Shown piece after piece: positions 25,431 through 33,852 of a stretch of DNA of 64,000 nucleotides. Below the pieces are notes generated by a model. That model had not been told where the DNA came from, did not search any database, and was given only the letters and a program-made list of their open reading frames with translations. Position numbers and translations under genes: made by a program. Position 1 is the first letter of the stretch. Every line of letters starts with the position of its first letter. This stretch comes from Ectothiorhodospiraceae bacterium (GTDB lineage Bacteria > Pseudomonadota > Gammaproteobacteria > HK1). The stretch lies in the NCBI GenBank assembly GCA_024234875.1, contig JACKNM010000008.1, positions 186,001-250,000 on the forward strand, written 5' to 3'.

Positions 25431-25496
25431 GACGACCAAGCCTGGTTGGACGGTGCGCGAGCGACGCGCCGCGAAGCCGCGAGGACGACCCCCGAC

Positions 25497-27488
25497 ATGA
25501 CCGGTGCATCCGTCGCTGGCGCGCCCGATGCGCCTGCCCAATCCCTGGCCCGTCATCGCGCGCTCGCCGGCGCCGCGCGCCTGTGGCTCCTCATCGGCGC
25601 GCTCGGCTCGGTGGCGCTCTCGATCTACGTGATCTTCGGGCTCGGCAACACCTTCGGCACCTACGTCCCGCTCGAGAACGAGTACTTCTACCTGATGCTG
25701 GGGCTACTGCTGCCGCTGGTATTCCTCCTCTATCCGGCATTCGGCATGCCCACGGCGCAGGTGCCGTGGCACGACTGGTCGACGGCGCTCGCGACCCTCG
25801 GGCTCTGTGTCTATCTCGCGGTCAGCACCGACCGCATCCTCAACGAGGGCTGGGAGTACAGCGCGCCGGGTCACGCCCAGCTCGTCTCCTACGCGCTGTG
25901 GGTGGTGATCCTCGAGGCGCTGCGTCGCGCCGGGGGCACCGCCATCTTCGCCATCTGCCTGCTCGCGTCGGTCTACCCGATGCTGGCCGATCTGGCGCCT
26001 GGCCCACTGCACGGCCAGGCGGTGCCTCCCGACGTGACCGCGGGATTCCACGTCTTCGGCACCGAGAGCGTGCTCGGGATCCCGATGAACGCGTTCGCCA
26101 ACCTGGTGGTCGGCTTCCTCGTCTTCGGCGTCGCACTGCAGTACACCGGCGGCGGCGCGTTCTTCCTCAACCTCGCCTTCGCCCTGCTGGGCCGCCGCCG
26201 CGGCGGTCCGGCCAAGGTCGCCATCTTCGCCTCCGGCCTGATGGGCTCGATGTCGGGCAGCGTGATCACCAACGTGCTCACCACCGGCGTGATGTCGATT
26301 CCGGCGATGAAGCGGGTGGGATTCGGAGCGTCCTACGCCGCTGGCGTCGAGGCCTGCGCCTCGACCGGCGGGGTGCTCATGCCGCCGGTGATGGGCGCCA
26401 CCGCGTTCGTCATGGCCACCTTCATCGAGCAGTCCTACGCGAGCATCGTGGTGGCGGCGGCGTTCCCGTCGGTCCTCTACTACCTCGGGTTGTTCCTGCA
26501 GATCGACGCCTACGCGGCCCGCCACGGGCTACGCGGCCTCCCGGCCGAGGAGCTGCCCACGATCGGCGCGGTGTTTCGCGAGGGCTGGTACTTCATCGCG
26601 GTGTTCGCGCTGCTCATCTTCATGCTGCTCTACCTCCAACGCGAGGCACAGGCACCCTACTACGCGACGGCATTGCTGCTCGCCATCAACCAGTGCGCGC
26701 GCCGACACCGCTGGAACCGCGAGCGTCTGCTGGAGTTCGTCATCGGAGTCGGACGACTGTTCACCGAGCTGGCGGCCATCCTGGCCGGGGTCGGTCTCAT
26801 CATCGGCTCACTCACCCTCACCGGGAAGGTGGGCAGTCTGACCTACGAGCTGGTGCGCCTGGCGGGCGACAACGTGATCACGTTGCTCGTCATGGGCGCG
26901 GTGACGAGCTTCGTGCTGGGCATCGGGATGACCGTGACCGCCGCCTACCTGTTCCTTGCAGTCACCCTCGCGCCGGCGCTGGTGAGTGGCGGTCTCGACA
27001 AGATGGCGGTGCACCTGTTCATGCTCTACTGGGGCATGATCTCGTTCATCACGCCCCCGGTGGCGCTCGGCGCATATGCCGCGGCCTCCCTCGCCGGCGC
27101 CGATCCGATTCGCACCGGCTTCCAGTCGATGCGCCTCGGCAGCATCATCTATTTCGTCCCGTTCTTCTTCGTCCTCAACCCGGCCCTCATCGGCCAGGGC
27201 TCGATCGGCGAGATCGTCGCCGTGCTGGCTGCCGCCGTGGCCGGCATCGCTCTCATCTCGGGCGGGCTCCAGGGCTATGTGTACGGCCTCGGCGCGCTCG
27301 ACGGCCGGCGCGGTCTGGCCATGGCCGGCCGGGTGCTGCTGGTCGGCGCCGGAATCATTCTCGCGCTACCCGGTGGCGAGCTGGTCGGGCACACCCATCT
27401 CGAGCTCGCGCTCGCGGCGCTCGCCACCGCGATGGTGGCCCTCGCCCTCGCCTGGCTGGGGCGGCGACAGCCTCTGCAGCCGGCGTAG
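25497..27488 (+). CDS. TRAP transporter fused permease (4TM-12TM)
   Basis: The product (663 aa) fuses the small (DctQ-like) and large (DctM-like) TRAP membrane subunits, the usual form with TAXI binding proteins. About 16-17 hydrophobic helices run through the chain. The DctM core shows GLMGSMSGSVITNVLTTG and ACASTGGVLMPPVMGATAF, and later TPPVALGAYAAASLAGADP. It uses an ion gradient to import the ligand delivered by the 24229 gene product. The C-terminal ~100 residues are extra hydrophobic segments, as in other fused permeases. Confidence 0.9.
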   Translation: MTGASVAGAPDAPAQSLARHRALAGAARLWLLIGALGSVALSIYVIFGLGNTFGTYVPLENEYFYLMLGLLLPLVFLLYPAFGMPTAQVPWHDWSTALATLGLCVYLAVSTDRILNEGWEYSAPGHAQLVSYALWVVILEALRRAGGTAIFAICLLASVYPMLADLAPGPLHGQAVPPDVTAGFHVFGTESVLGIPMNAFANLVVGFLVFGVALQYTGGGAFFLNLAFALLGRRRGGPAKVAIFASGLMGSMSGSVITNVLTTGVMSIPAMKRVGFGASYAAGVEACASTGGVLMPPVMGATAFVMATFIEQSYASIVVAAAFPSVLYYLGLFLQIDAYAARHGLRGLPAEELPTIGAVFREGWYFIAVFALLIFMLLYLQREAQAPYYATALLLAINQCARRHRWNRERLLEFVIGVGRLFTELAAILAGVGLIIGSLTLTGKVGSLTYELVRLAGDNVITLLVMGAVTSFVLGIGMTVTAAYLFLAVTLAPALVSGGLDKMAVHLFMLYWGMISFITPPVALGAYAAASLAGADPIRTGFQSMRLGSIIYFVPFFFVLNPALIGQGSIGEIVAVLAAAVAGIALISGGLQGYVYGLGALDGRRGLAMAGRVLLVGAGIILALPGGELVGHTHLELALAALATAMVALALAWLGRRQPLQPA

Positions 27489-27522
27489 TCACCGCGCGCG
27501 ACGCCGCTCGCCCACGCGGCGT

Positions 27523-27551
27523 TTGACATCAACGCGGGCGCTCGGCTCAAT
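27523..27551 (+). promoter_or_regulatory. Sigma-70-type promoter for the branched-chain ABC operon
   Basis: A perfect -35 TTGACA (27523-27528) with a CTCAAT/TCAATA -10 at 27546-27552 (17-18 nt spacer), about 110 nt before the binding-protein start. An ACGCCGC/GCGGCGT stem overlaps its left side (27511-27522) and may end the TRAP transcript. Confidence 0.5.
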
Positions 27552-27661
27552 ACGTCGATTCGGTCGCACGCTGACGTGACGTGCACGCCGTCGTCGACGG
27601 TGCGCCGCACCGCTCCGTGGGCAGACCGGCCGTGAGAAGCATTTTCCTGGAGGAGTGAACG

Positions 27662-28861
27662 ATGAAGACCACGACCCTGCGTGGCCTCGGCCGGGTCGCC
27701 GCCGCGGGCCTGCTCGGCGCCCTCACCGCGCTTCCCGCGAGCGCCGCGTCTCCGATCAAGGTGGGCCTCCTGCTCCCCTCCTCCGGGGTGTTCGCGGGCC
27801 TCGGCAAGGACCAGGACATCTCGTTCCAGATGGCGCTGGAGGACTTCGGCGACGAGGTCGGCGGGCGCAAGATCGTGCTCGTGCGCGCCGACACCGAGTC
27901 GAAGCCGAACAGCGGCCTCGCGGCGGCGAAGAAGCTCATCCTGCGCGATCGCGCCGACGTCCTGGTCGGTGTCATCTCCTCCGGCGTGCTCGGGGCGGTG
28001 CGCGACTACGTCGACGGTGCCAAGGTCCCGCTGATCGTCACCAATGCCGGCAACGACGACATCACCGGCGAGAAGTGCAGCCCCTGGATCCTGCGCTCGT
28101 CGTTCTCCAACGACCAGATCGTGCGCGAGATGGGGCCGTGGATGGCGCGCGCCGGCTACAAGCGCGTGTTCCTGATGGCGTTCGACTACGCCGGCGGCCA
28201 CCAGCTCATGGACTCGTTCCGCAAGGGCTTCGTCGCCGCCGGCGGCGAGATTGCGGGCGAGGAGTATCCGCCGCTCGGTGAGACGAAGGACTTCGGCCCC
28301 TACCTCGCCAAGCTCAAGGCCGCCGAGCCCGACGCGGCGTTCGTGTTCTTCGCCGGCGGACCCGCGATCAAGTTCGTGAAGGAGTACGCTGCCTTCGGCC
28401 TCAAGGACACCGTGAAGCTGGCGGGGCCGGGCTGGCTCACCTCCGCCCTGTACGTCGGCAAGCAAGGCGCCGACGCCGAGGGCACGCTGTCGATTCTGAA
28501 CTACGTGCCGTCGATCGACAGCGCCGAGAACAAGGGTTTCCAGGAGCGGTTCCGCGCCAAGCACGGGCGTGACGCATCGGAGTTCGGCGTCGCCGCCTAC
28601 GACGCGGCCCGCCTGGTGATCGAGGCGCTGCAGGCGACCGGTGGCGCCACCGACGACCGTCAGGCGCTGGTGGCCGCCATGCACCGGGTCCAGTTCAACG
28701 GCCCACGTGGCCCGTTCCGGATCGACCCGGCGACCAACAACGTGATCCAGAACATCTACATCTCCGAGGTGGAGAAGATCGGCGACACCTACGGCGCGGT
28801 GGTCAAGGAGGTGCGCCCGAACGTGCAGGATGCCCCGAACGGCTGCAGCAAGCCGTTCTGA
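27662..28861 (+). CDS. Branched-chain amino acid-type ABC substrate-binding protein
   Basis: The product is 399 aa with a GGAGGAG site 8 nt before ATG. Residues 1-28 are a signal peptide (cleavage ASA-A). The mature protein is a type I periplasmic-binding fold: IKVGLLLPSSGVFAGLGKDQ, VLVGVISSGVLGA, and KRVFLMAFDYAGGHQ. Relatives bind branched-chain amino acids but also aromatic acids, amides and urea. It is the first gene of a full LivJHMGF-type operon. Ligand not determinable by eye. Confidence 0.9.
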   Translation: MKTTTLRGLGRVAAAGLLGALTALPASAASPIKVGLLLPSSGVFAGLGKDQDISFQMALEDFGDEVGGRKIVLVRADTESKPNSGLAAAKKLILRDRADVLVGVISSGVLGAVRDYVDGAKVPLIVTNAGNDDITGEKCSPWILRSSFSNDQIVREMGPWMARAGYKRVFLMAFDYAGGHQLMDSFRKGFVAAGGEIAGEEYPPLGETKDFGPYLAKLKAAEPDAAFVFFAGGPAIKFVKEYAAFGLKDTVKLAGPGWLTSALYVGKQGADAEGTLSILNYVPSIDSAENKGFQERFRAKHGRDASEFGVAAYDAARLVIEALQATGGATDDRQALVAAMHRVQFNGPRGPFRIDPATNNVIQNIYISEVEKIGDTYGAVVKEVRPNVQDAPNGCSKPF

Positions 28862-28868
28862 CCGCCGC

Positions 28869-28900
28869 GGAGCCCGGCACCGCGCGAGGTGCCGGGCTCC
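28869..28900 (+). promoter_or_regulatory. Stem-loop after the Liv-type binding-protein gene
   Basis: Perfect 13-bp stem, arms 28869-28881 (GGAGCCCGGCACC) and 28888-28900, loop GCGCGA, 7 nt after the stop. It separates the binding-protein gene from the permease genes, as in the other two transporter operons of the window. Confidence 0.6.
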
Positions 28901-28973
28901 TGCGAGCGCCGCCACGGTGGCGCGCTCCGCCCCGCCACCTTCACCCATCGAACACCACCGTCAGCCGAGCGGC

Positions 28974-29852
28974 ATGCTCCTCGATCCCCAGTTCCTCGTC
29001 ATCCAGGTCCTGAACGGACTGCAGCTCTCGGCGCTGCTGTTCCTGCTCGCGGTCGGGCTCTCGGTGGTGTTCGGGCTGATGAATTTCATCAACCTGGCCC
29101 ACGGCACGCTCTACATGCTCGGCGCGTACTTCGCGGTCGCGGTCGCGGGGGCATTCGACTCGTTCTGGGCCGCGCTCGTGCTCGCCCCACTGGGCGTCGC
29201 GGTGGTCGGCGCGGTGGCCCACGTCACGTTGTTCCGCCGGTTGCAGAGCGCGGGGCCGATGAAGCAGGTGCTGGTGACGTTCGGGCTCATCTTCGTCGGC
29301 TTCGATGTCGTGCGCATCGTGTGGGGTCGCCTGCCGCACACGGTGCCGACACCGGAGACGCTCGCCGGGAGCGTCCAGATCCTCGGCGAGACCTATCCCA
29401 CCTATCGACTGTTCATCATCGGGGTCGGGCTCGCGGTGCTGGTCGCGCTCCACCTCGGCCTCGACCGCACGCGCCTGGGAGCGGTGGTCCGGGCCGGGGT
29501 CGACGACCGCACCATGGTCGCGGCGCTCGGCATCAACGTGGAGTTGGTGTTCTTCGCGGTGTTCTGCCTCGGTTGCTGGCTGGCCGGTCTCGCCGGCGTG
29601 GTCGCCGCGCCGGTGTTCTCCGTGTTCCCGGGAATGGACATGTCGGTCCTCATCCTCGCGCTGATCGTGGTCGTGCTCGGCGGACCGGGAAGCCTCTGGG
29701 GGGCGGCTCTCGGGGCGCTGGTCATCGGCATGGCCGACACCTTCGGGCAGGTCATGTTCCCCGCCTTCGCCAGCGTGACCATCTATGCGCTGATGGCCGC
29801 GATCCTCCTGTTCAAGCCCGGCGGCCTGGTGCCGGTGCGGCCGAGCCACTGA
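28974..29852 (+). CDS. livH: Branched-chain-type ABC permease, LivH family
   Basis: The product is 292 aa from ATG 28974. It has about eight hydrophobic helices and the LivH marks LSVVFGLMNFINLAHGTLYMLGAY near residues 24-47 and VVVLGGPGSLWGAALGALVIG near the C-terminus. The stop is 1 nt before the GTG of the second permease gene, so the two are tightly coupled. Confidence 0.9.
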   Translation: MLLDPQFLVIQVLNGLQLSALLFLLAVGLSVVFGLMNFINLAHGTLYMLGAYFAVAVAGAFDSFWAALVLAPLGVAVVGAVAHVTLFRRLQSAGPMKQVLVTFGLIFVGFDVVRIVWGRLPHTVPTPETLAGSVQILGETYPTYRLFIIGVGLAVLVALHLGLDRTRLGAVVRAGVDDRTMVAALGINVELVFFAVFCLGCWLAGLAGVVAAPVFSVFPGMDMSVLILALIVVVLGGPGSLWGAALGALVIGMADTFGQVMFPAFASVTIYALMAAILLFKPGGLVPVRPSH

Positions 29853-29853
29853 C

Positions 29854-30846
29854 GTGCGCCGCGACCCCCTACAGATCCCGACCGTCGTGCTGCTGGTGCT
29901 CGCGATGGCCGCCTGGTGGCACGGCGCCGACTTCTATGTCCACGAGGTGCTGCTGTCGGAGATTGCGCTGTTCGCGATGCTCGCCATGAGCCTCGACCTC
30001 CTCGTCGGCTACGCCGGCATGGTCTCGCTCGGACATGCCGCGTTCCTCGGTATCGGCGCCTACGTGACCGCCGGGCTGACCGTGTTCCTCGGTTGGCCGG
30101 TGGCACTGGCGATGCCGGCCTCGGCGCTCGTCGCCGGCCTCGCAGCGCTGGTCGTCGGCAGCTTCGTGGTCCGCCTCGGCGGCGTGTTCTTCATCATGAT
30201 CACCCTCGCCATCGGCCAGATGGTGTACGCGTACTTCCTCAAGGCACGCGAGTTCGGCGCCGACGACGGCATGTCCGGCATCCCGCGCCTCGATCTCTCT
30301 TTCCTCGGCCTCGACACCGCCGACCCCGCGGTGTTCTCCGCCGTGCTCCTGCTCGCGGCGCTCGCGGTGTATCTCTTGCTTCGCGTCGTGGTGCGCTCAC
30401 CGTACGGTGCGACACTGGTCGCCATCCACCAGAACGAGGGCCGCGTGCGCGCACTCGGCTGCCCGGTGCATCGCTACAAGCTCGGCGCCTACGTCCTCGC
30501 GGCGGCGATCGCCGGGCTCGCCGGCTCGCTCACCACCCAGCACTCGAGCTTCGTGTCGCCCGATCTCGCGTTCTGGACCGTCTCCGGCGAGGTTCTGATC
30601 ATGGTCATCCTCGGTGGCGGTGGAAGCATCGTCGGCGCCGCCATCGGTGCTTGTGCGTTTCTCGTGCTCAAGCACTGGCTGAGCGCCGGCGAGAGCTGGG
30701 AGGCGCTCGGGCTGCCCACCTTCATGGCCGACCACTGGCAGCTGGTGATGGGCTCGCTGTTCGTGCTCGTGGTGCTGGTCGCCGCGGACGGCATCTACGG
30801 CCGCGCGCGCCGGCTGCTCCGGCGCGACGGTCCGCAGGCCGGTTGA
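29854..30846 (+). CDS. livM: Branched-chain-type ABC permease, LivM family
   Basis: The product is 330 aa from GTG 29854, directly after the LivH stop. The family block LDLLVGYAGMVSLGHAAFLGIGAY stands near residues 48-71, and VLGGGGSIVGAAIGACAF near the C-terminus. About nine membrane helices. It pairs with LivH to form the pore. The next gene (ATPase) begins 2 nt after the stop. Confidence 0.9.
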   Translation: MRRDPLQIPTVVLLVLAMAAWWHGADFYVHEVLLSEIALFAMLAMSLDLLVGYAGMVSLGHAAFLGIGAYVTAGLTVFLGWPVALAMPASALVAGLAALVVGSFVVRLGGVFFIMITLAIGQMVYAYFLKAREFGADDGMSGIPRLDLSFLGLDTADPAVFSAVLLLAALAVYLLLRVVVRSPYGATLVAIHQNEGRVRALGCPVHRYKLGAYVLAAAIAGLAGSLTTQHSSFVSPDLAFWTVSGEVLIMVILGGGGSIVGAAIGACAFLVLKHWLSAGESWEALGLPTFMADHWQLVMGSLFVLVVLVAADGIYGRARRLLRRDGPQAG

Positions 30847-30848
30847 CG

Positions 30849-31598
30849 ATGCTTCGCGCGACGGCTCTGACCAAGAGCTTCGGCTCGCTGGCGGTGACCG
30901 CCGGCGTCGACCTCGCGCTCCCGGCCGGCGAGCGCCACGGGCTCATCGGCCCCAATGGCGCCGGCAAGACGACGCTGTTCAATCTCCTGTCCGGCGAGCT
31001 CCGACCCGATTCCGGACAGGTGCTTCTCGACGGGGTGGACGTCACCCACGCGCCGTCGGACGTGCGCGCCCGCGCCGGCCTCGGGCGGAGCTTTCAGCGC
31101 AACAACCTGTTTCCCGACCTCACGGTGCGCGAGAACCTGGTGATCGGGGTCGCGATCGAGCGCGGCGTGACCCGGGTGTGGTGGCGCGGCCTGCATCGCG
31201 ATCGCGCGGTGGTCGCCGACGCCGAGCGCCAGGCGGCGGCGCTGGGACTCGGCGAGGAGCTCGACACCCCGGTGCGCCACCTCTCCTACGGCACGCAGCG
31301 CCAGCTCGAGATCGGGCTGGCCCTCGTCCGCCGCCCGAAGGTCCTGCTGCTCGACGAGCCGACCTCCGGCATGAGCCCGGAGGAGACCCACGCCATGCTC
31401 GCCCTGATCCGGGGCCTGCCGAGCGCGCTCACCCTGCTCATCATCGAGCACGACATGGACGTGATCTTCGAGGTCGCGGACCGGATAACGGTGCTCGACT
31501 ACGGCCGCGTGCTGCTCGAGGGAACACCGGAGCAGGTCCGCGCATCGGCCGAGGTCCGCGACCGCTACCTCGGCCTCGACGAGGGTTTGACGCCGTGA
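30849..31598 (+). CDS. livG: Branched-chain-type ABC ATPase, LivG family
   Basis: The product (249 aa) has Walker A GPNGAGKTT (34-42), the signature LSYGTQRQLEI (a LivG-type variant of LSGGQ), Walker B LLLDEPTSGMSP and the H-loop IIEHDMDVIF. One of two ATPases of the importer. Its TGA overlaps the GTG of the next gene by 4 nt (GTGA). Confidence 0.92.
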   Translation: MLRATALTKSFGSLAVTAGVDLALPAGERHGLIGPNGAGKTTLFNLLSGELRPDSGQVLLDGVDVTHAPSDVRARAGLGRSFQRNNLFPDLTVRENLVIGVAIERGVTRVWWRGLHRDRAVVADAERQAAALGLGEELDTPVRHLSYGTQRQLEIGLALVRRPKVLLLDEPTSGMSPEETHAMLALIRGLPSALTLLIIEHDMDVIFEVADRITVLDYGRVLLEGTPEQVRASAEVRDRYLGLDEGLTP

Positions 31599-32311
31599 GC
31601 GCGTCCGAGCCGATGCTGCGCGTCACGGGACTCGACGCCTACTACGACGAGAGCCACGTGCTCCAGGGGGTCGATCTCGAGGTCGGGCGCGGCGAGCTGG
31701 TGGCCCTGCTCGGGCGCAACGGCGCCGGCAAGAGCACCACGCTGAAGGCCATCATGGGCATCGTGCCACCGCGCAACGGGACCATCGCGGTGGCCGGCAC
31801 CGACGTGTGCGGCCAGGCGCCATACCGGGTCGCCCGCCACGGCATCGGCTACGTGCCCGAGGACCGTGGGATGTTCGCCTCGCTGACCGTCGAGGAGCAC
31901 CTCGCGATCGTCCCGCGGGCGCGTCATGGCGAGGGCGACTGGACGGTCGACGCCATCTGGCAGCGGTTCCCGCGGCTGCGCGAGCGGCGCGCCAACCGCG
32001 GCAATCAGCTCTCCGGCGGCGAGCAACAGATGCTCGCCATCGCTCGCGCCCTGGTCCGCAATCCCCGCCTCCTGGTGCTGGACGAGCCCACCGAGGGGTT
32101 GGCGCCGGTGGTCGTGCGCGAGATCGCCGAGGTGCTCGCCGACCTCAAGAGCCATGGCCTGACGGTGCTGCTGGTGGAGCAGAACTACCCCTTCGCGACG
32201 CGCCTCGCCGACCGCGTCTACGTGCTCGGCAAGGGCCGGATCCGTTGGCACGGCACGCCGGCCGAGCTCGAGCGCACTCCCGAGGTGAAGCACACCTGGC
32301 TCGGGGTCTGA
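31595..32311 (+). CDS. livF: Branched-chain-type ABC ATPase, LivF family
   Basis: The product is 238 aa from GTG 31595, inside the last codons of livG, so translation is coupled. Walker A is GRNGAGKSTT (40-49), the signature LSGGEQQML, Walker B LLVLDEPTEGLAP, and the H-loop LLVEQNYPFA. Last gene of the importer operon; it ends 35 bp from the convergent sugar kinase. Confidence 0.92.
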   Translation: MSASEPMLRVTGLDAYYDESHVLQGVDLEVGRGELVALLGRNGAGKSTTLKAIMGIVPPRNGTIAVAGTDVCGQAPYRVARHGIGYVPEDRGMFASLTVEEHLAIVPRARHGEGDWTVDAIWQRFPRLRERRANRGNQLSGGEQQMLAIARALVRNPRLLVLDEPTEGLAPVVVREIAEVLADLKSHGLTVLLVEQNYPFATRLADRVYVLGKGRIRWHGTPAELERTPEVKHTWLGV

Positions 32312-32346
32312 TCGCGCTGTTCCTGCGCGGCGCGCCGCCGCCTGGA

Positions 32347-33852
32347 TCACCGGTCGACGAAGCGCGCCTCCAGCGCCTCCTGCGAGCGACGGCGAGCGGC
32401 GTGCGCGGCCGCCGGCGCGGCGCGCGGCGCGACCGGGCGGCCGAGCGGCGGCGGAGGTGGCGTCGCGCCGAGGCGCTCCAGCGCGAGCACCGCAGCGCCG
32501 CGCAGCGACGCGTCGGCCTCGCGGCAGGGGCGCACCGCCCGACCGAGGACGTCGGCGAGCCGCTGCACGGTCTCGCCTGACCGGCTGCCCCCGCCGGAGA
32601 CCACGACCTCGCGTGGACGCGCGCCCCGCGGCATCAGCTCGATGACGCGAGCAAGCCGCTGGAAGCCCGCCTCGGTCAACGCCTGGACGATGTCGACGGC
32701 GTCGCTCGCGTGGGTCAGGCCGGCGATCACCCCGGCGACGTCGTCACGCCAGGTCGGTGCGCGCTCCGCGCCCCAGAACGGCAGCACGTCGAGCCCGTGA
32801 GCGGGCATCGGCCGCGACGCCAGCGCGCGCTCGAGCGCCGCGGGATCGCTCGGGAGCCGCAGCACGCGTGCGCACCACTCGCGGAGATTGCCGGCATTCG
32901 AGATCGCACCGCCGACCAGGTAGCGCCGCGTATCGACGCGATATGCGAACAGCCCATACGGCGCCACCGCCTGCCGGCCGGCACGCATCACCCGCACCGC
33001 CGCGCTGGTCCCGAGGTTTATCGCGGCCACCCCCGGCTGCGCCGCGCCGCTGCCGAGATTGCTGGCCGCACCGTCGCCGATCGGCGGTAACCATTCGGCG
33101 TCGGCCAGCGCGCCGAGCCCGCGGCCGATGGCCGTCCCCGGTCGCACCGGGTGGTCGTCGATCGGGAGCAGGCGACCCGGGTCGAGCCCCACCGCATCGA
33201 CCATCCCGGGATCCCAGGTCAGTCGACCGGGGTCGTAGAGTCCGGTGCCGGTGGCCATGCCGTGGGCACAGACCGGGCGGCCGACCAGGCGCCACCACAG
33301 CCACTCGCCGGGCGACATCCAATGCCGCACCGCGCGCCAGGTGCTCGGCCGGGTCCGTGCGACCCACGCGAGCTTGGCCGGCCAGAAGCTCGAGTGGATC
33401 ATGCAGCCGGTGCGTCGATGCACCGCATGGGGGTCGAGCTGCGCGCGCAGGCGCGCCGCATCCTCGGCGGAGCGGCCGTCGGCCCAGGTGTAGACCGGCG
33501 TGACCGGCTCGCCCGCCGCGTCGACGCCCAGCAGGCTGTGCCAGAAGCACGAGCCTCCGACCGCCAACAGCGGGCGCCGCGCCAGACCGGCCACCGCCGC
33601 CCGACCGGCGAGGGTGTCGCGCAGGCTCGCGCGCAGGGCGCGCAGCATCGCCGGCGCGTCGAGCTCCGCCTGGCCGCGCTCCACCGCGCGCACCCGGTAA
33701 CGACGCTCGGCGACGGTGGGTGCGAGCACCCGCGCCTCGAGGTCGAACAACGCGGTGCGAAGCCCCGAGGTGCCGATGTCGATACCGAGGACGAGCCCGC
33801 CAGCGCCGCCAGGCGTCGCGCCGGTGGCCCGCCCCGAGCGCGGCGCGCTCAC
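32347..33852 (-). CDS. FGGY-family carbohydrate kinase, gluconokinase-like
   Basis: The product is 501 aa from GTG 33852; the start overlaps the gnd stop by 4 nt (GTGA). The first phosphate-binding loop is GIDIGTSGLRTALF (23-36) and the second NLGTSAAVRV; DGRS follows a TYTWAD-like sugar site (VYTWADGRS), and the C-terminal ATP block VVVSGGGSRSG is present. FGGY kinases phosphorylate gluconate, xylulose, glycerol and others. Coupling to 6-phosphogluconate dehydrogenase makes gluconate the leading substrate. The C-terminal ~45 residues are Pro/Ala/Arg-rich, low complexity and probably disordered. Confidence 0.8.
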   Translation of the reverse strand: MSAPRSGRATGATPGGAGGLVLGIDIGTSGLRTALFDLEARVLAPTVAERRYRVRAVERGQAELDAPAMLRALRASLRDTLAGRAAVAGLARRPLLAVGGSCFWHSLLGVDAAGEPVTPVYTWADGRSAEDAARLRAQLDPHAVHRRTGCMIHSSFWPAKLAWVARTRPSTWRAVRHWMSPGEWLWWRLVGRPVCAHGMATGTGLYDPGRLTWDPGMVDAVGLDPGRLLPIDDHPVRPGTAIGRGLGALADAEWLPPIGDGAASNLGSGAAQPGVAAINLGTSAAVRVMRAGRQAVAPYGLFAYRVDTRRYLVGGAISNAGNLREWCARVLRLPSDPAALERALASRPMPAHGLDVLPFWGAERAPTWRDDVAGVIAGLTHASDAVDIVQALTEAGFQRLARVIELMPRGARPREVVVSGGGSRSGETVQRLADVLGRAVRPCREADASLRGAAVLALERLGATPPPPPLGRPVAPRAAPAAAHAARRRSQEALEARFVDR

